Shown here: positions 50,228 to 59,500 of the stretch, in pieces
Layout of the letters: every line of letters begins with the position of its first letter
How positions within the stretch are numbered: the stretch's first letter is position 1
Source: Luminiphilus sp051201685
GTDB lineage: Bacteria; Pseudomonadota; Gammaproteobacteria; Pseudomonadales; Halieaceae
Assembly: GCF_051201685.1 (NCBI RefSeq)
Contig: NZ_CP179213.1
Coordinates: 62,001-126,000, forward strand
Reading direction: 5' to 3'
DNA length: 64,000 nucleotides
Position numbers and translations under genes: made by a program
Notes under the pieces: generated by a model
Seen by the model: the letters and a program-made list of their open reading frames with translations, nothing else
The model's database searches: none
Told to the model about the DNA's origin: nothing

Positions 50228-50579
50228 TTCAACCTCCTATGCCCTTATTTGCCAGTCACCATAGGGACCAAACTGGCGACAGATATAGTCGGTAAAGACT
50301 TCCCACTAGCATTCAATGTAGCTACGATTTAAATAGTGGGGATATTAGGCAGTCAATTTACGGGTAGCGTCTTCGTTTAGCAGTTGCCGCAAACTCTATC
50401 GCTTTAGGGCGGTCAGGTTATTCGAAACGATTGCCTCTTGGTCCATAACCACCTACCTCGAAGGTTTCACTGTGCATTTTAGAGCAACACCCGGACAACC
50501 CTAGCAAAGAGCTAAAGCAGCGGGATACCAGTGAGCGCGGTTTTATTGGGCGATAGGATTTTCAAGTTAGATGTCATGG
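50228..50579. other. 352-bp intergenic region after the flagellar locus
   Basis: Convergent between the FlhB paralogue (plus) and the BLUF gene (minus). No gene, promoter motif or strong terminator was seen. Confidence 0.5.
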
Positions 50580-51038
50580 TCAGCCGGCTTTACTGGCACG
50601 CTTATCGATGGCTGCTGCCAGAGAAGCGACAATGCCTCGACCTAGATTACCCGCTTCAACACTCCCCGGTGAGGGTTTTGAATTGGCAATGGCGGGAGGT
50701 GAATCCAGGTCCTCGGGCATGCACAAGGCCATTGACCAACCCTTAAATTGTCTTTCACCCGCGGGTTCATATAGCAGGGGGGTGACATTGTGATGCCGAG
50801 TATCTTGTGAGATCAGCCTGAACCTATCATTAATGGCGGCTTCAGGGCCCTCCAGCACCTGTGCAAAGTGTCTGCCGGAAAATAGTAAGGCTCCGGTGAT
50901 ATCCGATTGCTGGTTGTTCTTTGCCGCGGTTTCCAAAATATTTTGCAGGCGACTGTCCACCAAAGTCTGCGCCGGTTCTTCATCGGGTTGCAGGAGCATG
51001 ACGTCGCTAACGTAGGCTAAATGATACAGATCGGCCAA
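50580..51038 (-). CDS. BLUF-domain blue-light photoreceptor
   Basis: 152 residues from TTG 51038. A single short BLUF domain that binds FAD and senses blue light. The key residues are visible: the tyrosine in LYHLAYVS near the start, the asparagine in AAKNNQQSDITGALLF, and the glutamine in HFAQVLEGPEAAI. The remainder (RFRLISQDTRHHNVTPLLYE, FKGWSMAL) also fits, and the last 40 residues form a variable helical cap. There is no output domain, so it must signal through a partner. AAGAGGA nine bases upstream of TTG 51038 decides the start; a frame from 51095 adds residues with no BLUF similarity. It lies beside the flagellar locus. Confidence 0.88.
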   Translation of the reverse strand: MADLYHLAYVSDVMLLQPDEEPAQTLVDSRLQNILETAAKNNQQSDITGALLFSGRHFAQVLEGPEAAINDRFRLISQDTRHHNVTPLLYEPAGERQFKGWSMALCMPEDLDSPPAIANSKPSPGSVEAGNLGRGIVASLAAAIDKRASKAG

Positions 51039-51047
51039 TGGACTAAA

Positions 51048-51054
51048 TCCTCTT
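51048..51054 (-). promoter_or_regulatory. Ribosome site that fixes a TTG start for the BLUF gene
   Basis: AAGAGGA on the minus strand, nine bases before TTG 51038. No ATG or GTG start that keeps the flavin-contacting tyrosine is available nearby. Confidence 0.55.
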
Positions 51055-51331
51055 ATTTTTTTATGACAACATTGGCGGACAGCACTTCGGGACAAAGCTG
51101 TAGTCTGTTCGCCCTAACAACTATAAATAAGTTACGGAAGAATCGAGACGATGGACGCCTTGACGGTTCATCAATAGGCGGCATCTTCTCTCCAGTGATG
51201 GATGGTCCCACCCATCATTTCCACCAGTGGTTTGCGAGGGGATACCAATAGGCGCTGAGCGTGTTTTGGGCTGCCGGCGTTGTTGCTTCGATAAGTAGCA
51301 GGTGATTAGGTGCCGCTTGATGCCACGCTTT

Positions 51332-52213
51332 TTATGCTTTGCTGGTGCCTCGCTTTTTATGCGGATTGGGCTGCAAGGCTGCGCTGATTAGTGCGCCAAA
51401 AAGAATAAAAGCGGCACCGATTACAGTAGCAGTGGCAGGAACCTCCTTAAATAAAAGCCAACCCAAACCCGCGGCAAATACTATTTGAAGGTAGCTCAAG
51501 CTGGTAGCTCGACTGGCCGAGTCCGTTTGCATGGCCTTGGTGAGAGAAATTTGGCCCAGTTGGGTAAAGCAGCCCACACCCAGTAGCGTTAACCAGCCGA
51601 TTTGGCTGGGCCAGATAAAATCCCCGGCCCCTAGTAACAGCGTTGCAGGAACACAAACCATGGGAAAATACAGGACGATGACCGAGGGGTGCTCGGTGGC
51701 TGCCAGCTTTCGCACCAGGGTGTAAGCAATGCCGCTGCCCAGGGCACCACCTAGCCCTGCCAACACCGCTGCTATTGGCATAACCGAGGTGCTGGTGCTT
51801 TGGAAATAAGGGTAGACCACGCAGCCCAATCCCAAAAGGCTAAGGGCAATACAGATAAGTGTGGCCGGAGTGGGGCGCTCGGCGAGAAACCAGAACGCTA
51901 GGCCTGCTGTAAAGACGGGGTGCAAATATTGCAGAACGGTGGCCTGTGCATAGGGTAAGTTTATGAAGGCATAAAAAACCCCAGTCAGCGCCAGAAACCC
52001 GACCACCCCGCGTGCTAACAATAGCCCCCGTTGACGACCCAGAGGTTTAGAGCCCGAGCGACGGATAGCGATGAGGCATAAAAGGACAGAGATAATGGCT
52101 CGCACGAATATGATCTGCAGAAGCGGCAGACCCTCTGCGCTTGCAATCTTGACCATGGCCCCCATCAACGCAAATGCGAGGGCACTTAATAGCATGTAGC
52201 GGGGCCCCGTCAT
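51332..52213 (-). CDS. EamA/DMT family transporter
   Basis: 293 residues with ten predicted membrane helices in two EamA repeats (about 5-130 and 145-280). Family features: ALAFALMGAMVKIASAEGLP, FYAFINLPYAQATVLQYLHP at the end of repeat one, and TKAMQTDSASRATSLSYLQI with FAAGLGWLLFKEV in repeat two. Drug/metabolite transporters export small metabolites, and the substrate is unknown. It appears monocistronic. A 25-bp imperfect repeat (CGCTTTTTATGC at 51326 and 51351) spans its stop codon. Confidence 0.9.
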   Translation of the reverse strand: MTGPRYMLLSALAFALMGAMVKIASAEGLPLLQIIFVRAIISVLLCLIAIRRSGSKPLGRQRGLLLARGVVGFLALTGVFYAFINLPYAQATVLQYLHPVFTAGLAFWFLAERPTPATLICIALSLLGLGCVVYPYFQSTSTSVMPIAAVLAGLGGALGSGIAYTLVRKLAATEHPSVIVLYFPMVCVPATLLLGAGDFIWPSQIGWLTLLGVGCFTQLGQISLTKAMQTDSASRATSLSYLQIVFAAGLGWLLFKEVPATATVIGAAFILFGALISAALQPNPHKKRGTSKA

Positions 52214-52399
52214 TATTAGACCTTAATTAGGTTGTCAGCCGTTCACGTAAGCTGCAGCGAGTATGGACGCTCTATTTGAGAAGTTCTTCGGTACTCGCTG
52301 CTTACTGAGGCTTTGAGTTGCTAAAGGATACTAGCGCCTCGCTTCAGTAAATATCGGCGTTTTGGTGGGCCCTGTGCTTAAGCCCATCGTTGGTGCAAT

Positions 52400-52437
52400 G
52401 CGGCATCATCGTCGAAGCGCGATGCCGCTCGTTTTTT
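52400..52437 (+). terminator. Hairpin with T-run, plus orientation, after coxL-like gene
   Basis: GCGGCATC (52400-52407) pairs with GATGCCGC (52421-52428), followed by TCG and six T. It has intrinsic-terminator form on the plus strand, yet both flanking genes are on the minus strand. For the molybdenum hydroxylase operon that ends at 52440 it would be a hairpin without a U-tract. Confidence 0.4.
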
Positions 52438-52439
52438 AT

Positions 52440-54677
52440 CTATGGGCCTTCAATGATTGCTGCCGCAACTTTGGCTGGGTTTAACGGCAAATCCATTACT
52501 CTGATATTGCCAGAATCAAACACTGCCTGTGCTACAGCCGGCATGGGCGGCACGATGGGAACCTCACCCACCCCTTTCACACCATAGGGGTGCAATGGAT
52601 TTGGGACTTCAACAATCACCGTATCGATGAAAGGGAGGTCTGAGGCAACGGGAATGCGGTAATCGAGAAAGCCTGCATTTTCCAATACGCCTTGATCGTT
52701 ATAAACGTATTCTTCATTGAGTGCCCAGCCAATGCCTTGTGCTGCACCTCCTTGCATTTGGCCTTCGACATAGGTTGGGTGAATGGCCTTACCGGCATCT
52801 TGAATAACGGTATATCGGGTAATGGTGGTACGGCCCGTTTCTTTGTCGACTTCGGCATCGCAGATGTGTACGCCAAAGCCGGGTGAGGCACTGGTCGAAT
52901 TGAGGGAGCTTGATACCGTAAGCGGCCCGCCCATGGCGCTGGCGCGGCTCGCAAGGTCTTTGAAGCTTAAAGATTGCTCACCATGATGCGCAGCACCATC
53001 TGACCACATGACTTCGTCTTCTGGCACATCCCACTCAAGGGCAACCCGACGGCACAACTCTGCCACCAGTTCATCTGCAGCTTGAATTACCGCCTGGCCT
53101 GTGGCCAGTGTTGTACGACTACCGCCAGTGGCATCGCAGTGCCCCACGGCATCGGTTGCGACAACCTGAGGGTAGATGGATTCAATAGGAATACCCAGCA
53201 CCTCAGCGCCCATGATTGCCATGGAGGCTCGGGACCCGCCAATATCTGGGCTGCCCGTGAGAAGCGATACACTGCCATCGGGACTGACGTTAAGCGTGGC
53301 ACTCGATTGCATGCCGGCGTTAATCCAGTACCCTGCTGCAATCCCTCGACCCGCGCCGTCTGCAACAGACGATTGGTAGTGCGGGTGGCTGCGTGCCGCC
53401 TTCAGGCATTCACGAAGGCCGATGCGTTTGTAGGGGGCGCCCATCATATTGACGTCGCCTTCTTCTACTGCGTTGTTGAGACGAAATTCTAGGGGGTCGA
53501 TTTTCAGCTCAGCGGCCACTTCATTCATCACTAATTCAAAGGCCAAAGTGACCTGAGGCATGCTGGGTGCTCGATAGGCATGTATTTTTGGTTTGTTGGT
53601 ATACACCGAACGGCCCGAAGAGCGCGCATCAGTTAATTTATAACAGGCGGTCGCCATAAAGGCAGGAATGCCTGCGGGGTTACCGTTGTAGGCTCCAGAA
53701 TCCATGAGGCAATCGACATCGGCCGCTACGAGTCGACCGTCCTTGGTAGCACCGAGCTTAACTCGGGTTTCGGCACCGGGTGCCGGGCCAGTTGCACGGA
53801 ATACATCGCCACGATCCATAACCATTTTTACCGGCCGCCCAGACTTGTTAGCCAGTAAAACCGCAATGGGCTCTAGATAAACGGTGGTTTTACCGCCAAA
53901 GCCACCGCCAATTTCCGAGGGTGTTACGCGGATCTTGCCAAGGCCAATACCCGTAACCCCTGCGGTGTATTGCCGCACGTTAAAGTGCCCTTGCGTAGAG
54001 CACCAAAGCTCCACGCGTTCTGCCGCATCTACCCTGGCAACGCAGGCATGGGGTTCAATGTAGCCTTGGTGACACATGGGTACTGAATAGGTGCGCTCGA
54101 CGATCACATCAGCCTGCTCGAAAGCGGCGTCGGGTTCGCCGACCTGCATCGTAATGTGTGCCGCCAGATTAGTGGGTTCTTTGGGCTTGCCATCGGGAAA
54201 TCGGTCGCTGTGCAAAATAGGCGCGTCGTCGGCGAGGGCATCGCGACAATTTGTAACAACGGGTAGCACCTCATAGGTAACTTCAATGGCTGCTGCCGCT
54301 TCGGCTGCCAGAGCAGTTGTTGTCGCTGCAACAGCAGCAACCGCTTGGGCGTGAAACAAGACCTTCCCTTGGGACATCACCATGGGAATCAAGTCTTTCA
54401 GGGCGATGGCGCCTTCTCCACTGCCTAAAACGGTATTTCCAGGCTCGGCGAGGTCCTCTCCTGTCATGACCGCCAAGACACCCTCCATAGCGAGGGCCTT
54501 GCTGCAATCGATGCTTTTAATGTTGGCATGGGCATGGGGGCTGCGGAGGATGTGTCCGTAGATTTGACCCTGCATATTAAGGTCTGCACCATAGCGCGCC
54601 CGCCCGGTGACTTTGTCTAAGCCATCAGGGCGAATGGGCCGGGTGCCAACAATTTTGAACTCCTGCTTGGCATTCAT
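52440..54677 (-). CDS. Molybdenum hydroxylase large (molybdopterin) subunit
   Basis: 745 residues of the xanthine oxidase/CO dehydrogenase large-subunit family, which holds the Mo-molybdopterin cytosine dinucleotide site. Features: PIRPDGLDKVTGRARYGADL at the start, EIGGGFGGKTTVYLEPIAVL (cofactor binding), the active-site loop HAYRAPSMPQ (residues 366-375), and near the C-terminus VKGVGEVPIVPP with the catalytic glutamate. The loop lacks the cysteine of form I CO dehydrogenase (AYxCSFR), so CO is unlikely. The substrate could be a purine, aldehyde or N-heterocycle. ATG 54677 overlaps the iron-sulphur gene stop (ATGA). A frame open to 54755 was rejected. Confidence 0.9.
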   Translation of the reverse strand: MNAKQEFKIVGTRPIRPDGLDKVTGRARYGADLNMQGQIYGHILRSPHAHANIKSIDCSKALAMEGVLAVMTGEDLAEPGNTVLGSGEGAIALKDLIPMVMSQGKVLFHAQAVAAVAATTTALAAEAAAAIEVTYEVLPVVTNCRDALADDAPILHSDRFPDGKPKEPTNLAAHITMQVGEPDAAFEQADVIVERTYSVPMCHQGYIEPHACVARVDAAERVELWCSTQGHFNVRQYTAGVTGIGLGKIRVTPSEIGGGFGGKTTVYLEPIAVLLANKSGRPVKMVMDRGDVFRATGPAPGAETRVKLGATKDGRLVAADVDCLMDSGAYNGNPAGIPAFMATACYKLTDARSSGRSVYTNKPKIHAYRAPSMPQVTLAFELVMNEVAAELKIDPLEFRLNNAVEEGDVNMMGAPYKRIGLRECLKAARSHPHYQSSVADGAGRGIAAGYWINAGMQSSATLNVSPDGSVSLLTGSPDIGGSRASMAIMGAEVLGIPIESIYPQVVATDAVGHCDATGGSRTTLATGQAVIQAADELVAELCRRVALEWDVPEDEVMWSDGAAHHGEQSLSFKDLASRASAMGGPLTVSSSLNSTSASPGFGVHICDAEVDKETGRTTITRYTVIQDAGKAIHPTYVEGQMQGGAAQGIGWALNEEYVYNDQGVLENAGFLDYRIPVASDLPFIDTVIVEVPNPLHPYGVKGVGEVPIVPPMPAVAQAVFDSGNIRVMDLPLNPAKVAAAIIEGP

Positions 54678-55171
54678 GAGGCGGCTCCTTCGCGAATGGC
54701 TTCGGCAGCATCTAGCACTGCATGAATAATTTTGTCGTAGCCGGTGCAGCGACACAGATTGCCTGCCAACCAGTATCGGGCCTGTTCTTCGGTGGGATTC
54801 GGGTTGCTATCGAGCAACGCCTTGGCGGCGACGACAACACCAGGAGTGCAAACACCACACTGCAGCCCGCCATGCTCTAACAGTTTTTGTTGTACCGGGT
54901 GGAGCACTGCGCCGTCGGCAATGCCCTCAATGGTTTGTACCGACTGACCTTCAACTTCAGCAGCCAATACAAGGCAGGAACACACCAGTCGATCATTGAC
55001 CAAGACAGAGCAGGCGCCGCAATCACCGGTGTTACAGCCAATCTTGGTGCCAATGAGTTCGAGCTCGTCCCGCAGCACGTCGGCTAGAACCTGCCCGGGA
55101 GCGGCCAAGAACATTTTGGGCTCACCGTTAATGACGGCCTGTATAGGAAGTTTGTTTAGTGGTGTACTCAT
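54674..55171 (-). CDS. Molybdenum hydroxylase [2Fe-2S] subunit
   Basis: 165 residues. It carries electrons from the Mo site to FAD. The N-terminal plant-type cluster is GCNTGDCGACSVLVNDRLVC and the C-terminal helical cluster is CGVCTPG with GNLCRCTGYDKII. All eight cysteines are present. It overlaps its neighbours by 4 bp on both sides. Confidence 0.94.
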   Translation of the reverse strand: MSTPLNKLPIQAVINGEPKMFLAAPGQVLADVLRDELELIGTKIGCNTGDCGACSVLVNDRLVCSCLVLAAEVEGQSVQTIEGIADGAVLHPVQQKLLEHGGLQCGVCTPGVVVAAKALLDSNPNPTEEQARYWLAGNLCRCTGYDKIIHAVLDAAEAIREGAAS

Positions 55172-56043
55172 GCCGCTTCTCCCGCGTTAATTCGTGCCTG
55201 AGCGCGTTGAATAGCCCTTTTGACGAGCACTCCCACAACGTGGGTGCGATATTGTGCACTGCCGCGTTTGTCTGAAATAGGACTTGCTGCGGCCCGGACT
55301 GCAGTAACGGCACTGTCAATCGCATCGTCCTCCAGCTTTGAACCAACTAATGCCTGTCCTGCGGCTTCAACGAGCAACGGCGTTGGGGCAACGGCGCCAA
55401 TGGCAACCCGTGCTGCGGTACAGATACCTGCGGTATCTAGCGTTATTGAGACTCCAGTGCCCGCCACCGCAATATCCATTTCGGTTCTGGGGGTTAGTCT
55501 TAAATAGGCATCAGAAGTAGCCGGCATCGGCTTGGGTAATACGAGCTGTACCAGCAGTTCATCGCTCTTCAGCGCATTTTTACCCGGGCCTACAATGAAG
55601 TCTTCTACGGGTAAAAGTCGCTCACCCGAGCTACCTAAAATTCTGCAAACTGCACCGTTGGCAATAAGGGCTGGAATACTGTCTGCGGCGGGGGAGGCAT
55701 TGCAAAGATTGCCCCCGGCGGAACAACGCCCTTGAATCTGAGTAGAGCCGATCAAATCCAAAGCATCTGCCAGCCCGGGGCACAGGCTACCGATCTCGCT
55801 GTTGTGCAAAATGTCGTAGGCGGAGGCCGCGGCACCGATGAGGATTGAATCTCCACTGACGTCTAATGCCATTAATTCTGGAATTTGTTTCAGATCAATA
55901 ATGCGACTGGGGTCGCGCATTCCCAAGCGTATACCGACTAATAAATCGGTTCCCCCCGCCAGCCATGAGGCGCTGCTATCGTTGGCAAAAATACCTTGGG
56001 CCTCGGGCAGAGACTTCGGCGCGACAAATTCCTGAACAGCCAT
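55168..56043 (-). CDS. Molybdenum hydroxylase FAD subunit
   Basis: 291 residues of the CO dehydrogenase medium-subunit family. FAD motifs are WLAGGTDLLVGIRLGMRDPS (pyrophosphate loop) and TQIQGRCSAGGNLCNASPAA. First gene of a medium-small-large operon, the order of coxMSL, with 4-bp overlaps. No maturation genes (XdhC/CoxF- or MobA-like) are in the window. Confidence 0.92.
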   Translation of the reverse strand: MAVQEFVAPKSLPEAQGIFANDSSASWLAGGTDLLVGIRLGMRDPSRIIDLKQIPELMALDVSGDSILIGAAASAYDILHNSEIGSLCPGLADALDLIGSTQIQGRCSAGGNLCNASPAADSIPALIANGAVCRILGSSGERLLPVEDFIVGPGKNALKSDELLVQLVLPKPMPATSDAYLRLTPRTEMDIAVAGTGVSITLDTAGICTAARVAIGAVAPTPLLVEAAGQALVGSKLEDDAIDSAVTAVRAAASPISDKRGSAQYRTHVVGVLVKRAIQRAQARINAGEAA

Positions 56044-56501
56044 GCAAATTCCTTATGTCTTTGATCAACGAAGTCTACCAAGGATAACTTACCTAACTAC
56101 TGGGTAAACCCTCCGTTTGCGCGTGCTGTATTTAGGGTGCGCTGAAGTAGGAGTTATTCTTAAACCAAGCATCGCTGCGCTGGTTTCACGCTTTAGCCAA
56201 CAGGGTGGGGCCGGCTCTTCAGCGTTAAAAAGTGACTAAACATTTTTGAATTTATGGCATTAGCGTGGTTAGCGGTTATCGGCGCGCTTGAGATGTCAAA
56301 GATCAACCAGATGCTGATTTTTACGCTGTCGCGAGATTGCCGAACTCGAAGTTGAAGTGGCACAAGTAAAAAATTTAAATTTGTTTCAACATATGTTAAA
56401 TAAATATCCTCTGAGAGAAGCTGACGGCGATTTAAGCCTCAACTTGAGTGGCCCAGCTTAGAGAAACCCACTTTAATCAACGGATTGGTTATCGTTTGAA
56501 C
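56044..56501. other. 458-bp divergent intergenic region
   Basis: Between the molybdenum hydroxylase operon (minus) and the surface protein gene (plus). It is AT-rich towards the right. A frame without a start (about 56325-56461) reads a coiled-coil-like peptide and may be chance or a remnant. No regulator gene or recognisable operator was seen. Confidence 0.45.
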
Positions 56502-59500
56502 ATGTGCCATTTAAAAAAGTTACGCCCCATTTTTTTTGTATGCTTGCTATTGGGTATGCAGCCTGAGGCCCTTGCGGGCTGGGTCACTGTCGGTGACAGG
56601 GGAGTCATTCTTTACAGTGCCGATGGTGATACTTGGACCGCAGCCACCAGCAATACTTCACAAACGCTTCGCGGCGTCAGCTCCGATGTGAGTGGCCAGT
56701 GGGTTGCTGCCGGTAGCAAAGGGACGATTTCTACCAGTACCAATGCCCAAGAATGGACCGCAGCAGTCAGCGGAAACTCGGACCAATTGTGGAGCGCGGC
56801 TTATGCTGGAGGGCAATGGATTGTATCCGGAAACAACGGGCGCATTGTAACAAGCCCCAACGGTACTGATTGGACCTCAGTAAGCAGCGGCTACTCCTTC
56901 ACAGTTTTGGACGCTGCCTACAATTCGACCAACCTCTTCACGCTGTCCGGCACTTCAACCGAAGGGGGCTTGATATTAACCAGTCCGGACAGCACGGATT
57001 GGACACAACATGCTCCCTCAACAAAGTTAAAGCAACTTTCCGGCATCGAATATGGCAATGGTTTATGGGTGGCGGTGGGAAATAAAGGGACAATTGCGAC
57101 CAGCGACGATCCCCGAACAAAGACTTGGGCGAGCCGAACCAGCGGGGTCACCGATGATTTGAAAGATGTTGTATATAACGGCAGCAACCTGTTCGTGGTG
57201 GTGGGAAAAGGAGGGACGATCCTCACCAGCCTAGACACGATTACCTGGACGCAACGAGCGAGCACCACCACATATGACCTCTTTGGCGTGGCTTATGATG
57301 GAGTCCGTTATGTCGCTGTGGGTGACGAAGGTGTCATACTCACCAGTGGTGACGGTGTGACTTGGGCAGCCGCCACCAGCCCAACGACAAATTTTCGCCT
57401 CCTGTACGACGTGGCCGTTGGCAAACTACCTCAGGTAATTGATTTCAATGCACAAGAGCCGCTTTATCAGTCATTTGCTCTGTCAGGCTCCTATCCTCTA
57501 AACCCATATGCGACTGCATCCTCCGGTCTGCCCGTCACGTACACAGTGCTCTCCCCGGGGGTTTGTTCAGTTAGCGGTACGACAATAACCATGATTTCAG
57601 CCGGGGAATGTAAGATTGAAGCATCGCAATCCGGCGACAGTACCTATTATCCGGCTGAGCCAGTGACTCAGTCGATCCTACAGATTTCAGCCCTTGGACC
57701 TGGGGTTCGGACCAACCCGGGATTGGTGTTCGATCCTCAGGACTCAGAGGTGTTTGTGCCTGGTGGTGTTTTTGCACTGACGCCACCGGCGACTACGACT
57801 CAAACCTTTGTCGATCCACAGCCTGAGATTGTTTACGGCTCTGCGACCCCAGACGTTTGTTCTATCCCACTTAGAGGCAGTGTCAATGTCACCATGTTGG
57901 ATGTGGGAACCTGCTCTATTACCGCGACGTCTATCCCCAATGAGTTTTATGAAGAGGGTGGGCCGCTGACGGCATCCATTGAGATTCTACCGCGCCCACA
58001 ATCGATAACTTTTGCCGCGCAAGCGGCACAGTCTTTCATCCTTAACGGGACGTTTGCGCTTAGCCCCGTGGCTAGCGCGAGCTCAGGACTGGCTATCGAC
58101 TATACGTCTGAGAGTGCAAATATTTGTAGTGTCACTGGCACTACTGTGACCATGCGGGCTGTGGGTGCTTGTTTAATTACGGCGGCTCAAGCCGGTGACC
58201 GTACCTGGGAGCCCGCGCTCTCGGTTAGCCAAACGATCGACGTGCAGCCTTCTCCCAAACAGGCACAGGTTATTGATTTCCCGGTGCAGAATCCGATATT
58301 CCAGGATGGTTTATTGGGCGCAACCTACGCCATTTCACCGTTGGCGGTGGCGTCATCGGGTCTGCCGGTATCCTATCGAGTGCTGTCACCGGGGGTTTGT
58401 AGTCTCAGTGGCACAACGTTAACCGTAGATGGCTTGGGAGCGTGTCAGATTGAGGCTTCACAAGCGGGGAATGATGATTATTCAGCGGCGGTGCCTGTTA
58501 CCCAGTCGGTGCTTCACATTACAACGCCGGGTACCGGAGTTCTAACCAACCCGGGATTGGTGTTCGATCCTCAGGACTCAGAGGTGTTTGTGCCTGGTGG
58601 TGTTTTTGCACTGACGCCACCGGCGACTACGACTCAAACCTTTGTCGATCCACAGCCTGAGATTGTTTACGGCTCTGCGACCCCAGACGTTTGTTCTATC
58701 CCACTTAGAGGCAGTGTCAATGTCACCATGTTGGATGTGGGAACCTGCTCTATTACCGCGACGTCTATCCCCAATGAGTTTTATGAAGAGGGTGGGCCGC
58801 TGACGGCATCCATTGAGATTCTACCGCGCCCACAATCGATAACTTTTGCCGCGCAAGCGGCACAGTCTTTCATCCTTAACGGGACGTTTGCGCTTAGCCC
58901 CGTGGCTAGCGCGAGCTCAGGACTGGCTATCGACTATACGTCTGAGAGTGCAAATATTTGTAGTGTCACTGGCACTACTGTGACCATGCGGGCTGTGGGT
59001 GCTTGTTTAATTACGGCGGCTCAAGCCGGTGACCGTACCTGGGAGCCCGCGCTCTCGGTTAGCCAAACGATCGACGTGCAGCCTTCTCCCAAACAGGCAC
59101 AGGTTATTGATTTCCCGGTGCAGAATCCGATATTCCAGGATGGTTTATTGGGCGCAACCTACGCCATTTCACCGTTGGCGGTGGCGTCATCGGGTCTGCC
59201 GGTATCCTATCGAGTGCTGTCACCGGGGGTTTGTAGTCTCAGTGGCACAACGTTAACCGTAGATGGCTTGGGAGCGTGTCAGATTGAGGCTTCACAAGCG
59301 GGGAATGATGATTATTCAGCGGCGGTGCCTGTTACCCAGTCGGTGCTTCACATTACAACGCCGGGTACCGGAGTTCGGACTAAACCCGGATTAGTCTTTG
59401 ATCCTCAGGATTCAGAGCCTTTCATTGCTGGTGATACCTTCACTTTGACGCCTGCCGCATCGACAACGCAGACATTGGTAGATCCACAGCCAGTGATTGC

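Noticed and set aside
52440..56043. Form I carbon monoxide dehydrogenase
   Set aside because: The large-subunit loop lacks the AYxCSFR cysteine motif, and no cox accessory genes are adjacent.
56325..56461. Small coiled-coil-like peptide upstream of the surface protein gene
   Set aside because: No start codon or ribosome site is in a sensible place, and the frame ends before the next gene. It may be a remnant, but nothing supports that.
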